The notes under the pieces are model-generated. The model saw nothing but the letters and a program-made list of their open reading frames with translations, made no database searches and was not told the DNA's origin. Of a stretch of DNA of 64,000 nucleotides, positions 17,421-25,755 are shown in pieces. Within the stretch, counting starts at the first letter, position 1. Every line of letters starts with the position of its first letter. Source of the DNA: Chitinophagales bacterium. Lineage in GTDB: Bacteria > Bacteroidota > Bacteroidia > Chitinophagales > LD1. The stretch covers positions 210,616 to 274,615 of the forward strand of contig JAEUVA010000002.1 of the NCBI GenBank assembly GCA_016787045.1, in the 5' to 3' direction. The position numbers and the translations under genes are program-made.

Positions 17421-19148
17421 ATGGCCGATATAAAACCATACAATGGCACAGAGCCGTTGCATAAATTGCTAAAAAGAGCAAGGTTGTTTGAGCGCAAAAA
17501 ACAGCCAAATGAGCTATGCCAAACTTACCTGCATATTTCAAGATACTATTCAGAGCGCGAGATAGATACTGACAAGGCATTTGAATTTGCCGAGAAGGCC
17601 ACAGAGTTGGCAGAGTTGCTTAACGATGATTTTTTGCGGGTAGATTGCCTGTACGCTAAAGCTGTGGTTGAACGCGTAGTGGGCAACGTAGCATTTGCAC
17701 TAACTCTACTGCAAAATGCGTTGCAAATTTTACATCGGTTAGAAAAAACAAAAAAAGTGATGCGTGAGCAAGCAGGTATTTTTTACCGCATTGCCACTTT
17801 GTTTTTTAAACCGGAAGAGTTAAAACAACGCATGTTTTACCTGCGCAAGGCATACAAACTTTTTAAGTTATTGAACAATGAGCAAGGCATTGGTTTCTGC
17901 TACATAGTTGCGGCCAACTATTACTTCAGAAACAAAGACTATGAGCGGGCTATTAAATACAATCTACAATCTACAGAGATTTTTACACGAAGCAATGATC
18001 GCACACTTATTGCAGGCAACAAAAATAACTTGGGCAATATCTATATGGAATTGCAGGAATTTGATAAGGCCGCAGAAAATTTAAAAGTAGCCATTGAATA
18101 CTTTGATAGCAACCAGCATGGTAAAAGTATGGCTCTGATGAATTTGGGTGATTGCTATATGCAACAAGGTATGATGCAGGAAGCAAAACAGTTTCTCAAT
18201 AAAGCATACTTGATATCGCGTAAAGGGAAATTGAAATATGTACTGTATAGCGTATTAGAACTGCAAGCAACCTGGCTGCACAGGCAAAAACGCTATAAAC
18301 TGCTCAGTGAAAAACAACAAGAGATTATTGAACTCAAAAACGAATTTTTTGAAAAGGAAAAAGCGAAATCACAAAAAGAATTAGAGCTACGTTTTGAGCT
18401 ACAGGAAAAAGATAAAGAAGCCCGTATGCTTAAACAGCGTACAGCAGAAATGGAGGCCTATACACATAAGTTAGAAATGATCAACAATGAGCTAAAAACA
18501 TTTGCTCATGTGGCCTCGCATGATTTGAAAGAACCGCTACGTGGCATCAGTTCTTTTGTAGAGTTGCTGCACCGCAGAACTGCCGGCAAGTTGAATGATG
18601 AAGAGAAAGAATACCTCAACTACATACACACCAACACCCAACGTATGGGGAACATCATAAAAGATTTGTTGGAATACACGCAAATTGAAATGGGCGAGCG
18701 AAGTACTAATTACGTAAATGTGCAAGAGGTAGTAAATCATGTTTCAGATATACTAAAAGCTCAACCCGAAAACATAAATGTGTCAATACACGCAGAAAAA
18801 CTGCCCAGCGTTAGGGCAAACCAAACTGAAGTTGAGCGGCTATTACTCAACCTGATTGCCAACGGCATAAAGTACAACAAAAGTGATAAGCCGGAAGTAC
18901 GGATTTCAGCTAAAAGAGAAGATGGATTTTATCATTTTATGGTTAGCGATAATGGCATTGGCATTTCCAAGCAGTACAGAAAAAAAGTGTTTGAAATTTT
19001 TCAGCGGCTGCACTCAAGAAACGAGTATAGCGGTACCGGCATTGGCTTAGCTATCAGCAAAAAAATAGTGGAAAATCATGGAGGGGAAATTTGGGTAGAT
19101 GCCAACGATGGTGGTGGCTCCGTGTTTCACTTTACACTACCTGCATAA
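17421..19148 (+). CDS. Cytoplasmic TPR-domain sensor histidine kinase
   Basis: The 575-residue protein has no signal peptide or membrane segment. Residues about 15-300 are TPR repeats (for example GNIYMELQEFDKAAENLKVAIEYF, MNLGDCYMQQGMMQEAKQFLNKAY). A coiled coil (about 300-355) follows. The HisKA H-box FAHVASHDLKEPLRGI has its phosphoacceptor His near residue 367. The HATPase domain shows the N-box LLNLIANGIKYNK, G1 VSDNGIGIS and G2 GTGIGLAI. TPR-HK proteins of this kind are common in Bacteroidota, and the signal is unknown. No response regulator is adjacent, so it is an orphan kinase. It is convergent with the cystathionine beta-synthase gene with no gap. Confidence 0.9.
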   Translation: MADIKPYNGTEPLHKLLKRARLFERKKQPNELCQTYLHISRYYSEREIDTDKAFEFAEKATELAELLNDDFLRVDCLYAKAVVERVVGNVAFALTLLQNALQILHRLEKTKKVMREQAGIFYRIATLFFKPEELKQRMFYLRKAYKLFKLLNNEQGIGFCYIVAANYYFRNKDYERAIKYNLQSTEIFTRSNDRTLIAGNKNNLGNIYMELQEFDKAAENLKVAIEYFDSNQHGKSMALMNLGDCYMQQGMMQEAKQFLNKAYLISRKGKLKYVLYSVLELQATWLHRQKRYKLLSEKQQEIIELKNEFFEKEKAKSQKELELRFELQEKDKEARMLKQRTAEMEAYTHKLEMINNELKTFAHVASHDLKEPLRGISSFVELLHRRTAGKLNDEEKEYLNYIHTNTQRMGNIIKDLLEYTQIEMGERSTNYVNVQEVVNHVSDILKAQPENINVSIHAEKLPSVRANQTEVERLLLNLIANGIKYNKSDKPEVRISAKREDGFYHFMVSDNGIGISKQYRKKVFEIFQRLHSRNEYSGTGIGLAISKKIVENHGGEIWVDANDGGGSVFHFTLPA

Positions 19149-20513
19149 CTACCCCGCCATTGCTTCTATCAAATCAAACTCGGTAATAATACTCCAAAGC
19201 CCGCTATTGGCTTTTACCATTACAGCAGAGTTTTGAGCATTAATGAGTTTTGATATATCCTGAGCGGTATCTTGCAGCCCAACAACCGGAAATGGTTTTG
19301 ACATTAGCTTACCCACTTCATCTTCGCGGTTCACAGGGTTGTCCATGAGCAACTGCAATATGTCTCGCTCTGTAATGCTGCCGATTATTGCATCATTTTC
19401 TACCACTGGCAATTGAGTGAGCGCCATTTCTTTCATTTTTTTGAAAGCCGCTGCTACTGTTTCATTTGGAGAAGCGCTCACCAGCTCTTTAATCCGTTTG
19501 CGTTCAATAATAGATTTTGCAGTAACCGGTTCATCGGTCAAAAATCCACGCTCACGCATCCATTCATCATTGTAAATTTTGGCTACATAGCGGCTACCGT
19601 GGTCGTGTAAGATGCAAACTACTACGGCATCCTTATCAAACTTATCCTTCATTTGTTGCAGACCCTGCATAAGTGTACCTGCACTGTAACCACAAAATAT
19701 ACCTTCTTCACGAGCCAACTTACGAGCCATAATGGCTCCGTCTTTATCGGTTACTTGTTCAATGTGGTCAATATACTTCATATCATAGTTGGCCGGCACA
19801 AAGTCTTCGCCAATACCTTCGGTAACGTATGGAAACACTTCATTCATGTCTAAGTCGCCTGTATCATGATACTTCTTTAACAAAGAGCCATACACATCTA
19901 CTCCTAAAACCTGAATGTTTGGGTTCTTTTCTTTAAGATACATAGCAGTACCCATTACCGTGCCTCCTGTACCAATGGTGGTTACATAGTGGGTTATTTT
20001 CCCTTCTGTTTGTTTCCAAATTTCTGGCCCGGTAGTTTCGTAATGTGCCGCACGATTGCTCAGGTTATCGTACTGATTCATGTGTATAGAGTTGGGAATT
20101 TCTTTAGCCAGCCGTTTTGCAACCGAGTAGTAAGAACGAGGGTCTTCGGGCTCAACATTGGTAGGGCATACAATAACCTCGGCCCCCAGTGCACGCAAAA
20201 TATCTAACTTTTGCTTAGACTGCTTATCTGTAGTGGTGAAAATGCACTTGTACCCCCGCACTACACTGGCTAGTGCTAGACCCATACCGGTATTGCCGGA
20301 AGTGCATTCAATAATTGTACCCCCGGGTTTTAACCTCCCATCGGCCTCTGCATCTAAAATCATTTTTATGCCAATACGGTCTTTAATAGAATTGCCCGGA
20401 TTGAAATACTCTACCTTGGCTAAAAATAGCCCGGGAATATTTTGTGTAATGCGGTTGAGCTTTACCAGCGGTGTGTTACCAATAGTATCTACAATGTTGT
20501 TGAAATACTGCAT
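19149..20513 (-). CDS. cbs: Cystathionine beta-synthase (PLP domain + CBS pair)
   Basis: The 454-residue product has a fold-type II PLP domain (residues 1-320). The Schiff-base Lys lies in NPGNSIKDRIG, the PLP-phosphate loops are ECTSGNTGMGLA and TIGTGGTVMG, and a conserved EGIGEDF is present. Two C-terminal CBS motifs (about 335-454) follow, for example MKEMALTQLPVVENDAIIGSITERDIL. This domain order is that of CBS, which condenses serine and homocysteine, rather than of cysteine synthase, which lacks the Bateman module. The regulatory ligand is unknown. It is the last gene of a minus-strand run beginning near 21809, separated by 21 bp from the cysteine-cluster gene. A 14-bp palindrome abuts its start codon. 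Confidence 0.9.
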   Translation of the reverse strand: MQYFNNIVDTIGNTPLVKLNRITQNIPGLFLAKVEYFNPGNSIKDRIGIKMILDAEADGRLKPGGTIIECTSGNTGMGLALASVVRGYKCIFTTTDKQSKQKLDILRALGAEVIVCPTNVEPEDPRSYYSVAKRLAKEIPNSIHMNQYDNLSNRAAHYETTGPEIWKQTEGKITHYVTTIGTGGTVMGTAMYLKEKNPNIQVLGVDVYGSLLKKYHDTGDLDMNEVFPYVTEGIGEDFVPANYDMKYIDHIEQVTDKDGAIMARKLAREEGIFCGYSAGTLMQGLQQMKDKFDKDAVVVCILHDHGSRYVAKIYNDEWMRERGFLTDEPVTAKSIIERKRIKELVSASPNETVAAAFKKMKEMALTQLPVVENDAIIGSITERDILQLLMDNPVNREDEVGKLMSKPFPVVGLQDTAQDISKLINAQNSAVMVKANSGLWSIITEFDLIEAMAG

Positions 20514-20527
20514 GCCAAATATTTGGC
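20514..20527. promoter_or_regulatory. 14-bp perfect palindrome abutting the cbs start codon
   Basis: GCCAAATATTTGGC is exactly self-complementary and occupies the position immediately 5' of the cbs ATG, inside the 21-bp gap after the preceding gene. A bound protein there could block ribosomes or local initiation. Confidence 0.4.
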
Positions 20528-20534
20528 GGCAAGA

Positions 20535-21041
20535 TTACAATTTACCGGCTACTGCGGCTTGCATTTTCTCCACAAATACTAAAGTGGCGGGGCAGTAAGT
20601 AAGATTATTGGCGTATGTTTTTTCTTGTACTTGGTAGCGAATGTCTTTGCGGTTGGTATGCGGAAAACCACGGCAATCATCCGGACGAATTTTATAGATG
20701 GTGCATTTGTGGTCTTTGCCTAAAAATTGGCAAGGCGTTTTGCGATTGATAATGTCTTTGTTGCTATCTATATACAAATACTTATCAAAATACTGCTGAT
20801 AAGTCATGTTCAAGTGCTTGGCAATGCGGTTGATATCCTTTTTGGTGTATGTAGGGGTCATTTTTTTGCAGCAGTTAGCACAATCTAAACAATCAATTTC
20901 TTGCCATACTTCCTTATCGGCTTGCTTGGCGTAACGGTTAAGTTGAATTTTTGACTGCCCCAGTTTTCGTAGAAATGCACGGAGTTTCAATTTGTTTTTT
21001 GCGGCTCTGCGGGTGTGTGCAGCTACACTGAATTTACTCAT
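20535..21041 (-). CDS. YkgJ-family cysteine-cluster protein
   Basis: The 168-residue protein has a CxxCxxCC cluster (DCLDCANCCKKMTP, residues about 53-66). Later come TPCQFLGKDHKCTIYKIRPDDCRGFPH and a final Cys (LTYCPATL), the pattern of the YkgJ/Fe-S-or-zinc cysteine-cluster family (UPF0153-like). No biochemical role is established for most members. The N-terminus is basic (AAHTRRAAKNKLKLRAFLRK). It overlaps the upstream lipoprotein gene by 8 bp and lies 21 bp before cbs, so it is probably cotranscribed with both. Confidence 0.85.
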   Translation of the reverse strand: MSKFSVAAHTRRAAKNKLKLRAFLRKLGQSKIQLNRYAKQADKEVWQEIDCLDCANCCKKMTPTYTKKDINRIAKHLNMTYQQYFDKYLYIDSNKDIINRKTPCQFLGKDHKCTIYKIRPDDCRGFPHTNRKDIRYQVQEKTYANNLTYCPATLVFVEKMQAAVAGKL

Positions 21042-21408
21042 GGGTAGTAGAATATTTTTGCAGGTGAAGTTGGATGTTGTTACTATCAGTACTTTGCAGC
21101 ACTAACAGCTGCGAATCTAAACGGGTAATTTTAAAAACCGTGTTATGTGGCTTGGTTTTTATAGTAGAATAAAAATTAATGGCGTTTTCTTTTAGCAGAT
21201 AGTTTCCGGTATCGGTGGCAAACAATTGAGCGGTGTATGTTCCCGAGGGGAGAAACACATAACTCCAGTTAGCGGTAAAAGAGCTATCAAATGCTGTACC
21301 GTTGATGTTTATCTTTTTAACCTGCCACTTGCCATGAAGTAGTTTGCTTTCACGATTGGTACATGCACTTAGATACAATAGCATAAGTAAAAGAAAACAG
21401 AAGCGCAT
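21034..21408 (-). CDS. Small lipoprotein, lipocalin-like
   Basis: The 124-residue product has a lipoprotein signal (MRFCFLLLMLLYLSAC, Cys at about residue 16). A short beta-rich domain begins LLHGKWQVKKININ and contains YVFLPSGTYTAQL and GNYLLKENAINFY. The W-x-V/I after a short helix and the repeated T-Y strands resemble lipocalin-like lipoproteins of Bacteroidota. Its start abuts the stop of the upstream lipoprotein gene, which has the same layout, so the two may be a diverged tandem duplication. No function is known. Confidence 0.75.
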   Translation of the reverse strand: MRFCFLLLMLLYLSACTNRESKLLHGKWQVKKININGTAFDSSFTANWSYVFLPSGTYTAQLFATDTGNYLLKENAINFYSTIKTKPHNTVFKITRLDSQLLVLQSTDSNNIQLHLQKYSTTHE

Positions 21409-21809
21409 TACTGAGCGGGTACCATTACAAAAATTACTTTTTCGCCACCCTCTATGGCTTCAAAAGAAAAGCGAGCATCAGATAGCTCTAATATGCGATA
21501 CTCCACGGCTTTACCATCGGGCCCAGTGCTGGTAATTTTTGATGAATTGAAATTAAGCGACCATTTGCCTGAAGTAGCAGTTCCATCCATTAACGCCTGG
21601 TAAGTTTTGTCTGCGTTGTAAGTAATAGTGTAACCGGATTTGAGGCGGTCTATTTCAGTTTGTATGGAAGCCCGCATGGCTTCGGGCACCTCGCGCGAAT
21701 ATTTGAGTTCGCTGATTTTCCAGGTGCGGGCCAGCAAAGATGTTTTATCTGCTCCGCAAGATTGCAGAAGAACAAATACAAAAAACAACAAACCATACTT
21801 TGTAGCCAT
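21408..21809 (-). CDS. Small lipoprotein, lipocalin-like (tandem neighbour)
   Basis: The 133-residue product begins MATKYGLLFFVFVLLQSCGADK, with the lipobox LLQSC (Cys about residue 18). A mature part follows with LLARTWKISELKY, YTITYNADKTYQALMDG and GKWSLNFNSSKI. The frame is open to 21989, but the extra part would overlap the divergent rlmH gene and hide the lipoprotein signal, so the ATG at 21809 is chosen. It heads the minus-strand run of two lipoproteins, the YkgJ-like gene and cbs. Function is unknown. Confidence 0.75.
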   Translation of the reverse strand: MATKYGLLFFVFVLLQSCGADKTSLLARTWKISELKYSREVPEAMRASIQTEIDRLKSGYTITYNADKTYQALMDGTATSGKWSLNFNSSKITSTGPDGKAVEYRILELSDARFSFEAIEGGEKVIFVMVPAQ

Positions 21810-21842
21810 GAACATTAGTTTTGCGGCTAAAATAAGCGGCAC

Positions 21843-22313
21843 ATGCAAATCACCTACTTTGTAACCGGAAAAACCAACCTGGCACCCATACAGCAAATTA
21901 CAGCAGAGTATTACAAACGCTTGAGTCGTTATGCCCGCTTTGAGGAAGTAGTGATTGACAACACGGCCATCAAATCTACCGACCCACAACTAATAAAACA
22001 ACGCGAAGGGGAGTTGCTTCTTAAAAAAATATTGCCGACCGACTTCCTCATTTTGCTGGATGAAAAAGGAAAAGAGTACACATCGGTGGGGTATGCAGAG
22101 TATTTGCAAAAGTTGTTTTTGCAATCGCACAAGCGCATTTGTTTTGTGGTAGGAGGCGCCTATGGTTTTTCGGATGCGGTATATACAAGAGCCAACGCCA
22201 AACTGTGTTTATCTAAAATGACCTTTTCGCATCAAATTATACGAGTGGTTTTTGCAGAGCAACTGTACCGGGCTTTTACCATACTCCACAACGAGCCCTA
22301 TCATCACCAATAA
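21843..22313 (+). CDS. rlmH: 23S rRNA (pseudouridine1915-N3)-methyltransferase RlmH
   Basis: The 156-residue SPOUT enzyme methylates pseudouridine 1915 in helix 69 of 23S rRNA. Signatures are YYKRLSRYARFEEV, LLDEKGKEYTSVGYAEYL, the SAM-binding knot CFVVGGAYGFSDAV, and the C-terminal LSKMTFSHQIIRVVFAEQLYRAFTILHNEPYHH with the terminal aromatic/histidine tail. Length is typical. It diverges from the lipoprotein gene across 33 bp. A 16-bp palindrome overlaps its stop codon. Confidence 0.95.
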   Translation: MQITYFVTGKTNLAPIQQITAEYYKRLSRYARFEEVVIDNTAIKSTDPQLIKQREGELLLKKILPTDFLILLDEKGKEYTSVGYAEYLQKLFLQSHKRICFVVGGAYGFSDAVYTRANAKLCLSKMTFSHQIIRVVFAEQLYRAFTILHNEPYHHQ

Positions 22314-22327
22314 TTGAGCGCTCAATT
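22312..22327. promoter_or_regulatory. 16-bp perfect palindrome over the rlmH stop codon
   Basis: AATTGAGCGCTCAATT is fully self-complementary and starts inside the TAA of rlmH. It lies about 115 bp upstream of the HU/SPOR gene. No T-run follows, so it is not a standard terminator. It may be a repressor operator. Confidence 0.35.
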
Positions 22328-22442
22328 TCCTCCATAATTTATCCACAATTTGTTCACTCGCAATAGCTCCGCTGAACAAAAAAACTACATTGCGCCCCGC
22401 AATTCGTAACTTGACACACGTTATGTTTTGCCTCTAGTACTC

Positions 22443-23459
22443 ATGGATATATCGGTACATATCAGCACTTTGCTCTATGAGCAAGATTGCATCATCATCC
22501 CCAATTTTGGTGGGTTGGTCTGTAATTATCGTGCTGCTGATATTCATCCGGTTACACATCAAATTTTACCTCCAGGCAAGGCCATTACATTTAACCGGTT
22601 GCTGCAAAACAACGATGGTTTGCTGGTTAACCACTTATGCGAAAAGGAAGGGATAACTCCGGGATTTGCCTCACAACTTATTAGCAATTGGGCGAGCAGC
22701 GCAAAAAGTTTGTTGCAAGCAGGTGAGCAGCTAAACTTGCAAAACATAGGTTCTTTAAAATCCGATGTGGAGGGCAACTGGCTGTTTGAGCAAGATAAAA
22801 GCACAAACTTTTTGAAATCAGCTATTGGGCTACGGGCCATTACTGCCGAACCGGTATTGAGGGGTAAAGAGATTGAATTTACAGACAAGTTTAAGAGCGA
22901 AACTAAACATGAAATTAAGCCCCGCAGAAACTGGCGATGGGCTGCTGTTGCTGCATTGCTTTTGCTGCTGGTGGGTGTGGCGCAATTGATGTGGATGGGC
23001 AAAGATATTGCCGGGTTAAAGTTGAACGAAGCAGGGGTGTTGCATTTTTTGAATGGGATAACTAATGTAGCTGAGCCGGAAATAAAGCCCATGCCCGTTT
23101 ATGAAACCGAGGTGATAGCCGAGGTAGATACAACCGCTACCCACAGCTATGTAGCTGCTAATGAACCAAGCGAACCTAACGTAACCGAATACCAAGAGCC
23201 GGTGTTTGAAAATACGGTAGCCGAAGAGCCGCAAGACAAAAAGTACTACATTATGGTAGGTGCCTACCGCGAGCCACAAAACATTGAGGCGGCCATTGCG
23301 CGTTTGCAAGAAAAATTCCCTGACTCTGTAATACTTATTGAACGCGGAAAATCACTCACCAAGCTTGGTTTTAGTGCAGGCAATACTTACCGCGAGGCAT
23401 TTCAAAAGCTACAGTCTGCCTGGCAAGATGACTCTACGTATTGGCTATTAAAAAAATAG
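22443..23459 (+). CDS. HU-CCDC81 + SPOR domain membrane protein
   Basis: From the ATG at 22443 the product is 338 residues. The first 150 residues match the Bacteroidota HU-CCDC81 module (ISTLLYEQDCIIIPNFGGLVCNY, ITFNRLLQNNDGLLVNHLCEKEG, LNLQNIGSLKSD). A single membrane helix (AAVAALLLLLVGVAQLMWM, about 164-182) follows, then a periplasmic linker rich in Glu/Pro. A C-terminal SPOR domain (KYYIMVGAYREPQNIEAAIARL to the end) closes the protein. SPOR domains bind denuded septal peptidoglycan. The cytoplasmic HU-like half could bind DNA or protein, and a role connecting the nucleoid or division site to the wall is inference. The frame extends to a TTG at 22428, which I consider less likely. Confidence 0.88.
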   Translation: MDISVHISTLLYEQDCIIIPNFGGLVCNYRAADIHPVTHQILPPGKAITFNRLLQNNDGLLVNHLCEKEGITPGFASQLISNWASSAKSLLQAGEQLNLQNIGSLKSDVEGNWLFEQDKSTNFLKSAIGLRAITAEPVLRGKEIEFTDKFKSETKHEIKPRRNWRWAAVAALLLLLVGVAQLMWMGKDIAGLKLNEAGVLHFLNGITNVAEPEIKPMPVYETEVIAEVDTTATHSYVAANEPSEPNVTEYQEPVFENTVAEEPQDKKYYIMVGAYREPQNIEAAIARLQEKFPDSVILIERGKSLTKLGFSAGNTYREAFQKLQSAWQDDSTYWLLKK

Positions 23460-23468
23460 CCGGCAGTA

Positions 23469-25598
23469 TTATTCTGCATGAAATTTCTTTCCCTCTTTGG
23501 TGTAATCGCGAAGGATTTGTGCCGGCTTAAAGCGTGCTCCATATTTTGCGCTAAGATCTTCCATAAGAGCCAATACTTTATCGGCTCCTTTGGTATCTAA
23601 ATAACGGAAAGGCCCACCTGTGAAAGGAGGGAAGCCAAGCCCGAATATAGCACCCACATCTCCATCGGTGGGGTTTTCAATAATGTTTTCTTGTAGGCAA
23701 TAGAGGCATTCGTTCAAAAACATCATACCCATTCGGTTTTGTATAGTTTCTACGGTAAATTGTTTTCGGGTAGGATTGCCGAAGTATTTATATACCTCCT
23801 CGTTAATACCTTGCTTCTTTCCTTTTTCATCGTATTTGTAGAAGCCGCGTTTGTTCTTCTTTCCGTGGTAACCATCGGCAAACATTTTAATTACCGCATC
23901 ATTGCTTCGGTGGCCTTCGCGCTGCTTGGCCATTTCGGCCAATTCGCCTTTCATCACATGCGCACCTACATCAATACCCACCTCATCTTGCAGGGTAACA
24001 GGCCCCACCGGGAACCCCCATTGTTTCATGGCTTTATCAATTAACGCTGCTTCGCAACCTTCTTCTAAAAGCAGAAAGCATTCGTTCATGTAAGGAGCAA
24101 GAATGCGGGTGGTATAAAACCCGGGTCCATCGTTTACTACAATTACCGTTTTGCCTTGGCGAATGCCAAGTTCAAAGCAGGTAGCCACTACCCAATCGGC
24201 AGTTTTAGGTGTTTTGATAATCTCTAACAACGGCATTTTGGGTACCGGGCTGAAGTAGTGCATACCAATTACATTTTCGGGGCGGGCTGCTTTTTCAGCA
24301 ACATGCGAAATTTGCAAAGCCGATGTGTTAGATGCAAAAATAGTATCGGGGCGGCTGGCAGCTTCGCAGTCGGCCAAAATGCGTTGCTTGAGTTTTATCT
24401 CTTCAAACACGGCCTCTACAATTACATCCACTTTGTCAAAGCCGCTGTAATCTAACTTGCTTTCTACACGGTTTAGGATTTCATCTACCTCGGGAGCGGT
24501 GATGTTTTTGCGCTTGAGTTTTTTCTCAAAATCTTTGTAGATGGTTTGCTTGGCGGTGGCAATAGTTTCCTCTTTAATGTCTTTGAGTAAAACTTTTATT
24601 CCATCTACTGCGCTTACCTGAGCAATACCCGCACCCATAAAACCTGCACCTACCATGGCTATGGTATCGGTACTCTTGATTTTATCTGCCGGGTATGGAT
24701 TCTTCTTTTTTTCTGTCATGTTGAAGAAGATGCGGATCAGTTGACGGCTAACATCCGTTAGTATCAACTCTTCAAACTTTTCGGCTTCGGCATCTAAACC
24801 CGCTTTCATGCCCTGCTCCATACCTATTTCCACACACTCCAATATGCGCAGCGGAGCGGGATAGTTGCCCAAGGTTTGCTTCAGCACCATTTCTTTGGCT
24901 TTTTTGTACACGATGCCTCGGGTAAAGGAGTTACTCTCCAATATCTTTTCCACTAATTCGCGTTTGTCTTCGCGTTTAATGGGTGATTTTGCCAACTGCA
25001 ATGCAAACTCTATTGCTGCATTCAACAAACTTTCTTTGGTAGTTATCTTATCTGCTAACCCCATCTTTTTGGCTTTACCGGCATATATTTTTTTACCGGT
25101 CAGCATCATGTCTAATGCCTTTTGAATACCAATTAATCGGGGTAAGCGCTGTGTGCCACCGCCACCGGGTAGCAGGCCAAGCATCACTTCAGGTAGGGCA
25201 AGATGTGTAGATTTATCATCGCTTACGATGCGTCCGTGGCAAGCCAAAGCAATTTCTGTTCCTGCACCAAGACATGCACCATTTATGGCAGCTACCACGG
25301 GCTTTTTACTTCTTTCTAAACGGTATAGCGACTCGTGCCCGTTGCGAGTAAACTGAATAAAGTCGCCTTTCTGTTTTACCTTACCAAACATGTCAATATC
25401 AGCACCGGCAATCCAGTCCTTTTTCTTAGAGGCAATCACAGCGGCTTTAATGCTGCTGTCGTTTTCCAAACCCTGAAACAATTGATCTATCTCATTCACA
25501 AAATCAAGCGAAACTTTATTGATTTTTTCGTTGGGCTGGTCTAACCATACAATGGCTACTCCGTTACTACGCTTTTCAATAGTGGCTATTTGACTCAT
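23469..25598 (-). CDS. Fatty-acid oxidation multienzyme (enoyl-CoA hydratase / 3-hydroxyacyl-CoA dehydrogenase, FadJ/FadB type)
   Basis: The 709-residue bifunctional protein is a beta-oxidation enzyme. The N-terminal crotonase domain shows WIAGADIDMFG, AAINGACLGAGTEIALACHGRI and LPEVMLGLLPGGGGTQRLPRL, with both catalytic glutamates visible. From about residue 315 the NAD-binding motif AMVGAGFMGAGIAQVSA is followed by SNTSALQISHVAEKAARPENVIGMHYFSPVPKMPLLEII (key residues S-N-T-S and H-Y-F). VIVVNDGPGFYTTRI and the HCDH C-domain follow. FadB and FadJ cannot be told apart here. No thiolase gene is adjacent. The reading frame is intact throughout. Confidence 0.92.
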   Translation of the reverse strand: MSQIATIEKRSNGVAIVWLDQPNEKINKVSLDFVNEIDQLFQGLENDSSIKAAVIASKKKDWIAGADIDMFGKVKQKGDFIQFTRNGHESLYRLERSKKPVVAAINGACLGAGTEIALACHGRIVSDDKSTHLALPEVMLGLLPGGGGTQRLPRLIGIQKALDMMLTGKKIYAGKAKKMGLADKITTKESLLNAAIEFALQLAKSPIKREDKRELVEKILESNSFTRGIVYKKAKEMVLKQTLGNYPAPLRILECVEIGMEQGMKAGLDAEAEKFEELILTDVSRQLIRIFFNMTEKKKNPYPADKIKSTDTIAMVGAGFMGAGIAQVSAVDGIKVLLKDIKEETIATAKQTIYKDFEKKLKRKNITAPEVDEILNRVESKLDYSGFDKVDVIVEAVFEEIKLKQRILADCEAASRPDTIFASNTSALQISHVAEKAARPENVIGMHYFSPVPKMPLLEIIKTPKTADWVVATCFELGIRQGKTVIVVNDGPGFYTTRILAPYMNECFLLLEEGCEAALIDKAMKQWGFPVGPVTLQDEVGIDVGAHVMKGELAEMAKQREGHRSNDAVIKMFADGYHGKKNKRGFYKYDEKGKKQGINEEVYKYFGNPTRKQFTVETIQNRMGMMFLNECLYCLQENIIENPTDGDVGAIFGLGFPPFTGGPFRYLDTKGADKVLALMEDLSAKYGARFKPAQILRDYTKEGKKFHAE

Positions 25599-25755
25599 AA
25601 ATTGGCTTTAGATATTAGAAGTAAGATTTTAGATTGCGTGTATCAAGATTACAGCGGCTAAGATAAAAATGAAGATGAATGTGAATTTAAAGCCAAAGAT
25701 AAATGAAGCATGAAACTGTATTTTGTAACTTGCCAAGCCAAATAACAACCGTATT

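Noticed and set aside
22339..22347. Perfect DnaA-box nonamer TTATCCACA, with another at 44617-44625
   Set aside because: Two isolated copies in 64 kb are close to chance. There is no cluster, AT-rich unwinding region or dnaA/dnaN neighbour, so no origin is called.
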